Shown here: positions 42,820 through 50,184 of the stretch, one piece after another | How the letters are laid out: every line of letters starts with the position of its first letter | How positions within the stretch are numbered: position 1 is the stretch's first letter | Translations under genes and position numbers: made by a program | Notes under the pieces: generated by a model | The model's database searches: none | What the model saw: the letters and a program-made list of their open reading frames with translations, nothing else | Told to the model about the DNA's origin: nothing | Origin: VAZQ01 sp040510075 | Lineage (GTDB): Bacteria > Pseudomonadota > Alphaproteobacteria > Rhizobiales > Xanthobacteraceae | NCBI GenBank assembly: GCA_040510075.1 | Contig: JBEVJT010000001.1 | Span: 1 to 64,000, forward strand | Direction of reading: 5' to 3' | DNA: 64,000 nt

Positions 42820-43671
42820 ATGAAGCTCGTCCGTTACGGTCCGCCTGGTCGCGAAAAGCCTGGCATCCTCGATGCGCAGGGGCGCATTCGCGACTTGTCA
42901 GGCGTGGTCCCCGACTTGGCCGGAGAGACATTGTCGCCGAAGGGGCTTGCCCGAATTCGCAAGCAGTCCATTGAAAAGCTCCCGCTGGTGCGGGGCAAAC
43001 CCCGACTCGGACCGTGCGTCGCGGGCGTAGGCAATTTCATCGCTATTGGGCTCAATTACTCGGACCATGCGGCGGAAGCTGGCATGCCTGTTCCGGCCGA
43101 ACCGATCATCTTCAACAAGGCTCCGTCATGCATTTGCGGGCCGAACGACGACACGATCATCCCGAAGGGATCGAGCAAGCTCGATTGGGAGGTGGAGCTC
43201 GGCATCGTGATTGGCCAGCGTGCGCGCTACGTCTCCAAGGACAAGGCGCTCGATTTCGTTGCCGGATATTGCCTCGCCAATGATGTCTCCGAACGCGTGT
43301 TTCAGATCGAGCGCGCCGGACAATGGACGAAGGGCAAGGGCTGCGAGACATTCGGCCCGCTCGGACCCTGGCTTGTAACCAAGGACGAGATGAAGGATCC
43401 GCAGAATCTTTCCATGTGACTCGACGTGAACGGCGAAAAGCGCCAGCGCGGTAACACGCGCACCATGATCTTCGATTGCAAAACCATCGTATGGTGCTGC
43501 GCGCAATATTTCATCATGGAGCCAGGCGACGTGATCATCACCGGAACGCCGCCGGGCGTGGCACTCGGAATGAAGCCGCAGCCCAAATTCCTCAAAGCGG
43601 GCGATGTGGTCACGCTCGGCATTGATGGGCTGGGGGAGCAGCGCCAAAAAGTCGTGAAATCTAAAAGCTGA
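42820..43671 (+). pseudogene. Fumarylacetoacetate hydrolase-family gene with in-frame TGA
   Basis: The frame is continuous from ATG 42820 (AGGAAG 8 bases upstream) to TGA 43669-43671 apart from one TGA at 43417-43419. Before it: FIAIGLNYSDHAAEAG, SSKLDWEVELGIVIG, and ETFGPLGPWLVTKDE, the FAH catalytic and metal blocks. The codon is in QNLSM-stop-LDVNGEKRQ; the family has a tryptophan there (TGG). After it come NTRTMIFDCK and PGDVIITGTPPGVALGMKP. One G-to-A change explains it. Function, if intact: C-C hydrolysis or isomerase in aromatic catabolism. As read, the first part is 199 residues and lacks the metal-site C-terminus. Confidence 0.85.
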
Positions 43672-43703
43672 GCGGAATAGCGAGCCCAAGAAAACAACCC
43701 TGC

Positions 43704-44447
43704 CTACGCTGCGGCGAGTGCCTTGGTGACATGGGCTTTTGCAACCCTGATCGCATCGTGTAGCCCCAATCCCTTCGCAAGCCCCGCCGCTATGGCTGAG
43801 GACAGAATACAGCCGGTGCCGCGCAGCGTACGCCCCGGAATCCGTTCTGCCACAAACCGGGTCACACCCGTGGGCTCGACCAGGATGTCGACAGATTGCG
43901 CGCCTGTTGCGTGGCCGCCCTTCACCAACACCGCTTTTGGGCCCATCGCCAGCAACAGCTCTCCCTGTGCGCGCATCTCCTCCTCGGTTTGGGCGCTGAA
44001 CTTGCTGCGTGAAAAAACCGCCGCCTCCATGAGGTTCGGAGTAAGGAGCAGAGCCCGCCGAAACAGCCGCTCCTTGAGGGACTCGCGCGCATCGTCGTCA
44101 ATCAGCGCCCGCCCCGAACTCGCCGCCCAGAGCGGATCGAGCACGACCTTTTCCGCGCCGGCGTCGATGAGGGCCGCTTCGACCTCTTCTATCGCCGCGG
44201 GTTTCCATACCATGCCGATCTTCACTGCATCGATGCGGAACTGAGAAAACACCGCATCTAATTGCGCGCCGATAAGGCGCGGCCCCAGGGCATGGATTGT
44301 GTGCACGGCCCTGTCGGTCTGCACCGTCAATGCGGTCAGGACGAACGCGCCATGCACGCCGAGCGCCGCAAAAGTTCTCAGATCGGCCGCGATTCCGGCA
44401 CGACCCGTAGGGTCCGAGCCCGCGATGGTGACTGCTACAGGCCTCAT
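43704..44447 (-). CDS. thiD: Hydroxymethylpyrimidine/phosphomethylpyrimidine kinase
   Basis: 247 residues of the ribokinase fold. AGSDPTGRAGIAADLRT is the substrate-binding N-terminus (AGSDxxGGAG), and RGTGCILSSAIAAGLA carries the anion hole and catalytic residues. It phosphorylates HMP and then HMP-P to HMP-PP, the pyrimidine half of thiamine. Its ATG (44447) overlaps the TGA of thiE by ATGA, so they are coupled. The Thr in place of Ser in SDP is mild. Confidence 0.93.
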   Translation of the reverse strand: MRPVAVTIAGSDPTGRAGIAADLRTFAALGVHGAFVLTALTVQTDRAVHTIHALGPRLIGAQLDAVFSQFRIDAVKIGMVWKPAAIEEVEAALIDAGAEKVVLDPLWAASSGRALIDDDARESLKERLFRRALLLTPNLMEAAVFSRSKFSAQTEEEMRAQGELLLAMGPKAVLVKGGHATGAQSVDILVEPTGVTRFVAERIPGRTLRGTGCILSSAIAAGLAKGLGLHDAIRVAKAHVTKALAAA

Positions 44448-45118
44448 CGTCGATCGCGGACGCCCAAGGCAGCATCAACGATGGCGCGCAGCCCCCGCGC
44501 TGCCGCGTGCGGATCCGGCGCCTGCGCGAGAGCGGAAATCACGGCTATGCCATCTGCGCCAGCGGCGATCACCTCAGCCGCGTTCGCCAAATCGATCCCC
44601 GCAATGGCGCAGACCGGGAAGTCAGCTGCGTGTAATGCTTCGATGACGCGCGTAAGCCCGGAAGGGCCAATGGGCGGACCCGGGTTATTCTTGGATGAGG
44701 TGGCGTATATCCCGCCTATTGCCACGTAATCGAGCAAATCAAGCGGCGCAGCTGCAGCTTCTGCAACTGTCTTCACCGAGAGCCCGATAATGGCTGCGGG
44801 TCCAAGCAGCCGACGCGCGTCCGCGACGGCCATGTCCTCCTGCCCGAGATGCACGCCATTCGCGCCTGCAGCCATTGCGACGTCGACGCGATCATTGACC
44901 AGAAAGGAAACGCCTGCGAGAGCAGCCTTGATTTCCTTGGCCCGGCCGATCATCTCGCGCGTGCGGCTGCGCTTGTCGCGCAACTGAACGAGCGTAGCGC
45001 CGCCCAGTCCAACCTGCCGCGCTAGCTCGGCGCAGTTCCCTGTCTGCTCCGGATCCACAATGGCATACAATCTGAGATCAAGCGCTTTGGCAGCTGACCT
45101 GCCCGTACCAATTCTCAT
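44444..45118 (-). CDS. thiE: Thiamine phosphate synthase
   Basis: 224 residues, TIM barrel. RLYAIVDP is the first strand, VQLRDKRSRTREM binds the pyrophosphate, FLVNDRVDVA and GVHLGQEDM contribute Asp residues, and YVAIGGIYATSSKNN binds pyrimidine and phosphate. It joins HMP-PP and thiazole phosphate to TMP. It is followed at once by thiD. ATG 45118 is within the same strand, 85 bp from the divergent Lrp-like gene. Confidence 0.93.
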   Translation of the reverse strand: MRIGTGRSAAKALDLRLYAIVDPEQTGNCAELARQVGLGGATLVQLRDKRSRTREMIGRAKEIKAALAGVSFLVNDRVDVAMAAGANGVHLGQEDMAVADARRLLGPAAIIGLSVKTVAEAAAAPLDLLDYVAIGGIYATSSKNNPGPPIGPSGLTRVIEALHAADFPVCAIAGIDLANAAEVIAAGADGIAVISALAQAPDPHAAARGLRAIVDAALGVRDRR

Positions 45119-45203
45119 TGCGTTTCCCAGGTGAGCGGCTTCGCCCTGACCTTGTCAACCTGATGCGATTTTGCTGAACTTCAGCGAGCGACTCAGTAGG
45201 CCC

Positions 45204-45440
45204 ATGACTCCATTTTTCGTCCAGATCAAATGCCAGCTCGGCCGGTCCTATGAGGTCGCCAACAAGCTTGCCGATGCCGAAATTGCATCGGAAATCTACT
45301 CAACGGCCGGCGATTTCGATCTCCTGGTGAAGTTCTATGTCGATGAGAAGACCGATATCGGGCATTTCGTAAACGAAAAGGTGCAGACCATTCCTGGCAT
45401 CCAGGACACCCGCACGATCATCACGTTCAAGGCCTTTTGA
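45204..45440 (+). CDS. Stand-alone RAM (Lrp/AsnC ligand-binding) domain protein
   Basis: 78 residues from ATG 45204. It has only the effector domain: FFVQIKCQLGRSYEVANKLADAEIASEIYSTAGDFDLLVKFYV and ITFKAF. No helix-turn-helix. Such one-domain proteins form the Lrp-type dimer or octamer and may sense amino acids or modify full-length Lrp regulators. It is divergent from thiE. The next gene starts 26 bp downstream. Confidence 0.85.
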   Translation: MTPFFVQIKCQLGRSYEVANKLADAEIASEIYSTAGDFDLLVKFYVDEKTDIGHFVNEKVQTIPGIQDTRTIITFKAF

Positions 45441-45466
45441 CCTCAATCATCACATGGGGGACGCCC

Positions 45467-45781
45467 ATGAAGCTTGTCGAGATTACTCCACGCCGTAAGG
45501 CGCCGCTCTATGGTGCCCTGGTGAAGCGCGAGGCAGACATTCGTCAAAAAGGTCGCGGAACGTTTGCGCGCCAAGGCCGCATGCGCGCCGGCTCCGCCAC
45601 CTGGAGGCACAAGCGTTTCAAGGGTACGGTCAAACTTCAGCGGCAGGGAACCGAGCAGGTGAGCGCGAAAATCCGCTCGAGCACGCCGGATGATGAAGGC
45701 AGCCTGCTCAAGGCCTTCCTTGGCTTCATTGACCGCCATTGCGGGAATCAGGTGGAGACGATCACGATCCACTACCAGTGA
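45467..45781 (+). CDS. Small basic protein of unknown function (104 aa)
   Basis: ATG 45467 (GGGGGACGCCC upstream). KLVEITPRRKAPLYGALVKREADIRQKGRGTF and RRKRFKG-like basic runs (TWRHKRFKGTVKLQ) give a positive charge; the C-terminal part ends in FLGFIDRHCGNQVETITIHYQ, which looks like a folded alpha/beta unit. It occurs next to the RAM protein in rhizobial genomes as far as I recall. Function unknown, possibly nucleic-acid binding. Confidence 0.6.
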   Translation: MKLVEITPRRKAPLYGALVKREADIRQKGRGTFARQGRMRAGSATWRHKRFKGTVKLQRQGTEQVSAKIRSSTPDDEGSLLKAFLGFIDRHCGNQVETITIHYQ

Positions 45782-45794
45782 TCATCACCATTGT

Positions 45795-46625
45795 TCATCC
45801 AGGTGTGCCTTCGGCGGCGCGCACGCGCGGGAAGCGGCGCTCGCGCCAGATCACGAACAGGCCGGCCCACGCGACGATCGCGCCCCCGATGAAGATAAAA
45901 CGCGAGGGCAGCTCGCCGAAGAAGAAATAGCCGAGCAGAAAAGCCCAGAGCATGGCCGTATAGTCGAAAGGCGCCACGAGCGAAGCCGACGCGAAGCGGT
46001 AGCTTTCGGTGAGGAGAATGTGGGCGAGACCGCCGCATAGTCCGACCGCCACGAGCGCAGCCAATTCGGGACCGTTCGGCGTAGTCCAGCCGAGCGGCCA
46101 CGTCACGAGCCCTGCAACTGCGCAAATGAGCAAGAAATAGAAGACGATGGATGAGGTCGTCTCGGTCGCCGTCAGGCGGCGGGTCTGAATGACCGAACCG
46201 GCATTGGACACCGCGCGCACGATTGCCAGCGCCACACCCACCGTGCTGGGGGCCCCGCTCGTGTACAACACAGGATCGAAATGGGGGGCGAGCATCACCA
46301 GGATGCCGAGAAACCCCACGATCACGGCAGACCATCGGTAGATGCGCACGCGTTCCTTGAGGACGATCGCAGCAAGCGCCACCGTGAAAAGTGGAGCGGC
46401 GAACGAGATTGCGGTTGCGTCCACGATGGGAATACGCGCGAGCGCCGCAAGATTGCAGAACATCCCGAACACGCTAATGAGGCCCCGCGCGACGTGTCCG
46501 AATGGGCGCGTGGTGCGCACGGCCGCGGCAAGCTCATTGCGCCACGCATAGATCACTAGTACCGGCACGACGGCAGCCGCGGAGCGAAAAAACACGATCT
46601 CCCCGACGGGATACTTTGCCCGCAT
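45795..46625 (-). CDS. EamA/DMT transporter lacking its first helix
   Basis: 276 residues with nine membrane helices; the family has ten. The first visible segment, KYPVGEIVFFRSAAAVVPVLVIYAW, corresponds to the second helix of EamA exporters. The region that would encode helix 1 is replaced by non-coding sequence next to the palindromic element at 46647-46779. A start at ATG 46625 is possible, but the protein probably misfolds. I regard it as 5'-truncated and likely non-functional, though the second half (EamA repeat 2) is intact. Confidence 0.7.
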   Translation of the reverse strand: MRAKYPVGEIVFFRSAAAVVPVLVIYAWRNELAAAVRTTRPFGHVARGLISVFGMFCNLAALARIPIVDATAISFAAPLFTVALAAIVLKERVRIYRWSAVIVGFLGILVMLAPHFDPVLYTSGAPSTVGVALAIVRAVSNAGSVIQTRRLTATETTSSIVFYFLLICAVAGLVTWPLGWTTPNGPELAALVAVGLCGGLAHILLTESYRFASASLVAPFDYTAMLWAFLLGYFFFGELPSRFIFIGGAIVAWAGLFVIWRERRFPRVRAAEGTPG

Positions 46626-46646
46626 GGAGAAACCCGGGGTTCGCCG

Positions 46647-46779
46647 TAGCCCGCATGAGCGGCAGCGATATGGGGGAGGCCTAACCCGATGTTGCTTCCG
46701 CTTTCGCGCTTGGCGCTTCGGCGGATTCGAGCCCGCCGCAGCTCGCAGTGCGAGCGAGGCGGGTCGCTCATCCGGGCTA
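46647..46779. repeat. 133-bp element with 14-bp inverted ends
   Basis: Ends TAGCCCGCATGAGC (46647-46660) and GCTCATCCGGGCTA (46766-46779) are inverted with one mismatch. Inside are Arg/Ala-type low-complexity bases and a GGCGC rich stretch. It resembles the dispersed TAGCCCGGATGAGC elements of Bradyrhizobium-type genomes. It lies directly at the truncated 5' side of the DMT gene. Confidence 0.7.
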
Positions 46780-46843
46780 GCTAGTTATTGAAGTTTAGGC
46801 GAAAACAAGTGGAATTCAGGGCACTTATTGCGATGCAGCAGGA

Positions 46844-46871
46844 TTGACTTTCGGGGTTTTCGGCCTATCTT
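46844..46871 (+). promoter_or_regulatory. Sigma-70-like promoter of the helicase gene
   Basis: TTGACT (46844-46849), 16 bases, TATCTT (46866-46871). The transcript would carry a leader of about 100 bases before ATG 46976. Long leaders are common in DEAD-box helicase genes that respond to cold, but no cold-shock motif was identified. Confidence 0.45.
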
Positions 46872-46975
46872 CCGCTCACATGAGGAACGCCAATTCGTTC
46901 CTCCTCCGCGCCCTTCAGCCACATTCGTGATCCATGTAGCGTGGTCAGGTTGCAGCGCGCCGGATTCGAGGTGAC

Positions 46976-48379
46976 ATGCCTTTCTCAAAGCTCGGCCTCT
47001 CGGCCAAAGTTCTCGCCGCTGTGAAAGCGGCCGGCTACCCCTCCCCTACTCCCATTCAGGAACAGGCCATTCCCCACGTGCTCGCGCGGCGGGACGTGTT
47101 GGGCATCGCACAGACCGGCACCGGCAAGACCGCGGCCTTCACGCTGCCCATGATCACGATGCTTGAACATGGCCGCGCCCGCGCCCGCATGCCCCGCACG
47201 CTCATCCTCGAGCCCACGCGTGAGCTTGCGGCACAGGTGCAGGAAAGCTTCGAAAAATACGGCGCCGGCCAGAAGCTCACGGTCGCGCTGCTCATCGGCG
47301 GGGTATCCTTCGATGACCAGGACGCAAAGCTTACGCGCGGGGTCGACGTCCTCATCGCCACACCGGGCCGGCTGCTCGACCATTTCGAGCGGGGGCGGCT
47401 GCTCCTGACCGGAGTCCAGCTCTTGGTGATCGACGAAGCCGATCGCATGCTCGATATGGGTTTCATTCCTGATATCGAACGCATCTGCAAACTGGTCCCA
47501 TTCACGCGACAAACCCTGTTTTTCACCGCCACCATGCCGCCGGAGATCAGGCGGATCACCGAGCAGTTCCTGCACAATCCAGTGAAGGTAGAAGTCTCGC
47601 GCCCCGCTACAACCCTTTCGACGACCACACAGCTTCTGGTGCGGACCGGCCGCGAGCCGCACGAGAAGCGGGACACGTTGCGCAACCTCATCCGCTCGGC
47701 CGAAGGCCTCACCAACGCGATCATCTTCTGCAATCGCAAACGCGAAGTGGCAGCACTGCATCGGTCGCTTGTACGCCACGGCTTTTCCGCCATTGCCCTC
47801 CATGGCGACATGGACCAATCCTCGCGCACGGCGGCGCTCGATCAGTTCCGCAACAACGAGGTGACCCTGCTGGTTGCTTCCGATGTTGCCGCGCGTGGGC
47901 TTGACATTCCGGCGGTGAGTCACATCTTCAACTTCGACGTTCCCCACCACGCCGAGGATTACGTGCATCGCATAGGGCGGACGGGAAGGGCGGGGAGGAG
48001 TGGCACTGCGGTAACCGTGGTGACTCCTGCAGAAACAAAAAGTGTGGCTGCCATCGAGAGGCTCATCGGGCAGACCATTCCGTGGATGGCGGCTGGGTCA
48101 CCTCCCGCAGTTGCTGAACACGCCGAGATCGGTTCGCCTCACGCGAAACCCAGTGGGCGCCGCGGCCGAACTGGGGGTCAAAGACGGCGCGCTTCCGGTC
48201 CCGCACCTCGCCGCGAGGAGGCGCGTCCGGCACCCCGCCGCGAGGAGGCGCGCGGCGATGCCAAGCCGAGGTCTGCCACTCAGCGGCACGTTCCCACCAC
48301 GCCCGCCGCAAAATCGTCAACGCATTCCGGCGGCCACCTCCCCGCCTTCCTGCTGCGCCCGGTCCGCGTCAAGGCTTAA
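46976..48379 (+). CDS. rhlE: DEAD-box RNA helicase, RhlE type
   Basis: 467 residues. Motifs in order: Q motif (GYPSPTPIQEQAI), I AQTGTGKT, Ia PTRELA, TPGR, II DEADRMLDMGF, III in FFTATMP, then helicase domain 2 with HGDMDQSSR, ARGLDIP and HRIGRTGRAGR. A basic C-terminal tail (about 385-467) contains two copies of APRREEAR from a short DNA tandem repeat near 48200-48252. RhlE helps unwind RNA in ribosome assembly and cold adaptation. ATG 46976. Confidence 0.93.
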   Translation: MPFSKLGLSAKVLAAVKAAGYPSPTPIQEQAIPHVLARRDVLGIAQTGTGKTAAFTLPMITMLEHGRARARMPRTLILEPTRELAAQVQESFEKYGAGQKLTVALLIGGVSFDDQDAKLTRGVDVLIATPGRLLDHFERGRLLLTGVQLLVIDEADRMLDMGFIPDIERICKLVPFTRQTLFFTATMPPEIRRITEQFLHNPVKVEVSRPATTLSTTTQLLVRTGREPHEKRDTLRNLIRSAEGLTNAIIFCNRKREVAALHRSLVRHGFSAIALHGDMDQSSRTAALDQFRNNEVTLLVASDVAARGLDIPAVSHIFNFDVPHHAEDYVHRIGRTGRAGRSGTAVTVVTPAETKSVAAIERLIGQTIPWMAAGSPPAVAEHAEIGSPHAKPSGRRGRTGGQRRRASGPAPRREEARPAPRREEARGDAKPRSATQRHVPTTPAAKSSTHSGGHLPAFLLRPVRVKA

Positions 48380-48483
48380 TAGTTTCGCGGCGCTCCATAG
48401 CATTGGTGTCCCGGCATCCGCGCAGCGAACCTTACGTGCAGTTGATCGATGCGCCAGCATCGGAGAAGCACGTATCTAAACCG

Positions 48484-48600
48484 TCATCCTGAGGCACGAA
48501 CGAACGAGCATAGCGAGCGAGCCTCGAAGGACGAACGGCCACAGACCGGGCGGCCATCCTTCGAGGCTCGGCGCAATTCGTGCCGAGCACCTCAGGATGA
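48484..48600. repeat. Large palindromic repeat after rhlE
   Basis: Outer arms TCATCCTGAGG (48484-48494) and CCTCAGGATGA (48590-48600) are perfect. Inner arms GAGCCTCGAAGGA (48519-48531) and TCCTTCGAGGCTC (48557-48569) are perfect too. Between them lies a GCGAGCGA-type stretch. It is a typical dispersed palindrome family of rhizobial genomes and could form a cruciform. Confidence 0.8.
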
Positions 48601-48633
48601 TGGGCGTTTGTGACGCAGGAAGAGGAGCTGCTC

Positions 48634-49038
48634 ATGCAAGTGCAACCATATCTGTTTTTGGACGGCCGCTGCGAAGAGCCGATCGAGTTCTACCGCAAGG
48701 CGCTCGGCGCCGAAGTCCTGGCCATGATGCGTTTCAAGGACAACCCGCAGCCCGCGATGAACCCTCCTGGCTCGGGCGAGAAGGTGATGCACGCGAGCAT
48801 GCGCATCGGTGATGCGACGGTGATGGCCTCCGACGGCCGCTGTCAGGGGCAGCCGAACTTCCAGGGATTTGCGCTATCGCTCACCGTGCCCAACGAGACC
48901 GAGGCCGAACAGCTATTCGGCGCGCTTGGCGAGGGAGGACAGGTGCAGATGCCGCTGATGAAGACCTTCTTCTCGCCGCGTTTCGGCATGGTCGCCGATC
49001 GCTTCGGCGTCTCCTGGATGGTCGTCGTCGCGCATTGA
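48634..49038 (+). CDS. PhnB-like VOC-family protein
   Basis: 134 residues with the paired beta-alpha-beta fold of glyoxalase/VOC proteins: QVQPYLFLDGRCEEPIEFYRKALGAEVLAMMRF, MHASMRIGDATVMASD, and FGMVADRFGVSWMVV. This layout (DUF3224/PhnB-like) binds a metal in many relatives, but the ligand here is unknown. ATG 48634 with GGAGC nearby (GGAGCTGCTC). Confidence 0.8.
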   Translation: MQVQPYLFLDGRCEEPIEFYRKALGAEVLAMMRFKDNPQPAMNPPGSGEKVMHASMRIGDATVMASDGRCQGQPNFQGFALSLTVPNETEAEQLFGALGEGGQVQMPLMKTFFSPRFGMVADRFGVSWMVVVAH

Positions 49039-49148
49039 TTCTATTGAGCAATTTGGCTTGGCCCATTGTAATTTACAATCATTTACAATCGGGCGGGAGG
49101 GGCACCTCGCCTGGTGATTGTGTTAGTTGCTTTTGCCCTGCCGCAAAT

Positions 49149-49172
49149 AAAAAAATGGCGGCTTAGGCCGCC
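49149..49172 (-). terminator. Intrinsic terminator of the suf operon
   Basis: On the minus strand GGCGGC (49172-49167), loop CTAA, GCCGCC (49162-49157), then T-run: A at 49149-49155 on the plus strand. It lies about 95 bases after the sufA stop. Confidence 0.85.
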
Positions 49173-49265
49173 GCGATCAACCTACAATTTGGACGTTGAC
49201 TTTATTTTTCAGACTTTCTGTACAGTTGCAAGCCTAAAAAATAGGCAGTCCGTCGCGAGCTGAAA

Positions 49266-49637
49266 CTACTGCGCTTCGGCCGCCGGCTTGAGTTGCACCG
49301 ATTCGCCGCAGCCGCAGGCCGAGGTCTGATTGGGATTATTGAACACGAATTGCGCGGAGAGCTTGTCGGTCTTGTAGTCCATCTCGGTGCCAAGCAGAAA
49401 CAGCACCGCCTTGGGGTCGATGAGCACGCGTACGCCCTTGTCCTCGACCACTTCGTCGGCCTTATTGATCTGCTCCGCATACTCCATTGTGTAGGACATG
49501 CCGGCGCAACCGCCGTTCTTCACGCCTACCCGTACCCCGACGACGGGGCTCGCCGTATTCGCCATCACGTATTTGATGCGCTCGGCGGCGGCGTCGGTAA
49601 GACGGATCACTTGCGGTCGTGGCCGAGAGGCCGGCAT
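49266..49637 (-). CDS. sufA: A-type Fe-S carrier protein SufA/IscA/ErpA
   Basis: 123 residues. Conserved cysteines: one in KNGGCAGMSY and two in SACGCGESV near the C-terminus (C-x-C). These hold the nascent Fe-S cluster that is passed to apo-targets. VIRLTDAAAERIKYVM opens the A-type domain. ATG 49637 (MPASRP) has GGAAAGA upstream; 14 more codons are open. It is the last gene of the suf operon, followed by the terminator. ErpA versus SufA cannot be settled; context favours SufA. Confidence 0.9.
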   Translation of the reverse strand: MPASRPRPQVIRLTDAAAERIKYVMANTASPVVGVRVGVKNGGCAGMSYTMEYAEQINKADEVVEDKGVRVLIDPKAVLFLLGTEMDYKTDKLSAQFVFNNPNQTSACGCGESVQLKPAAEAQ

Positions 49638-49769
49638 GTTCAATCTTTCCTGTTTCCGTAATTTAACGGGGCTTTCCAAAGGCTCAACATAACCATGAAT
49701 TCGTGCTTTTGAAGGGCAGATATCGAGGCATTTGGCAGACCCCGTTAACCTAGCAGCTGTGTAAGCCTA

Positions 49770-50010
49770 TTAGTAGGTTGCCCAGAGCCCCGGAGTAGCG
49801 AGCTCCAACAGGTGGCCGTCGGGATCGCGGAAATAGATACTGCGCCCTCCCCGCGGCCAGTCCGTGCGCCCCTCGATCGGGACGCCGCTTCGTCCCAATC
49901 TTTGCTCCCATTCCGGCAGCGCCTCGGCCGTGATCGCGAACGCGATGTGCAAGGGGCCATGGCCAAACATAGAGACAAGTCTCGATGACCCGCTCGAGCC
50001 TCGGCGCCAC
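49770..50010 (-). pseudogene. VOC-family gene with internal deletion
   Basis: GTG 50010 gives MAPRLERVIETCLYV, the usual N-terminal strand of a glyoxalase/VOC protein, and then leaves the frame. The C-terminal half is in another frame: FGHGPLHIAFAITAEALPEW, then IEGRTDWPRGGRSIYFRDPDGHLLELATPGLWATY. The roughly 50-60 residues between the first strand and FGHGP are missing. So an internal deletion and frame change have destroyed the gene. It sits inside the suf operon between the sufT stub and sufA. Confidence 0.75.
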
Positions 50011-50019
50011 GCATCACCA

Positions 50020-50184
50020 CTATATTTCGGGATCGCACACCGTCTTGAGCATGATCTCATCCGTGAGGCGCGCCAGCTCCTCCGGAGGTAGCACGCTACT
50101 CGGCTCGGACTCCGCAACAGGTACGACCGCCTTTTCTCCTGCAGACGCCGGAACCGTCTTCTCTGAAACCTTCTCGTCGCTCAT
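50020..50184 (-). pseudogene. sufT: SufT (DUF59) 5' stub
   Basis: ATG 50184 overlaps the sufS TGA (ATGA). It encodes 54 residues, MSDEKVSEK..., then LPPEELARLTDEIMLKTVCDPEI, ending at TAG 50022-50020. The N-terminal part is that of the MIP18/SufT Fe-S assembly protein (DPEI block), whose remaining 70 or so residues (with the functional ELGLIY- and TLTTPNCP-type motifs) are absent. The sequence that follows belongs to the broken VOC gene. It is therefore a truncated remnant produced by deletion. Confidence 0.8.

Noticed and set aside
42522..42974. 150-residue open frame before the hydrolase gene
   Set aside because: Runs across the terminator region and into the next gene in the wrong frame; no motifs, Arg-rich composition typical of a shadow.
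39153..43671. Recoding of TAG/TGA as sense codons
   Set aside because: Both TAG and TGA end many intact genes in this window (for example TAG of panC and TGA of thiD), so a changed code is excluded.
49060..49110. Short direct repeat TTTACAATC as a possible CRISPR or iteron array
   Set aside because: Only two adjacent copies, with no spacer pattern and no replication or Cas gene near.
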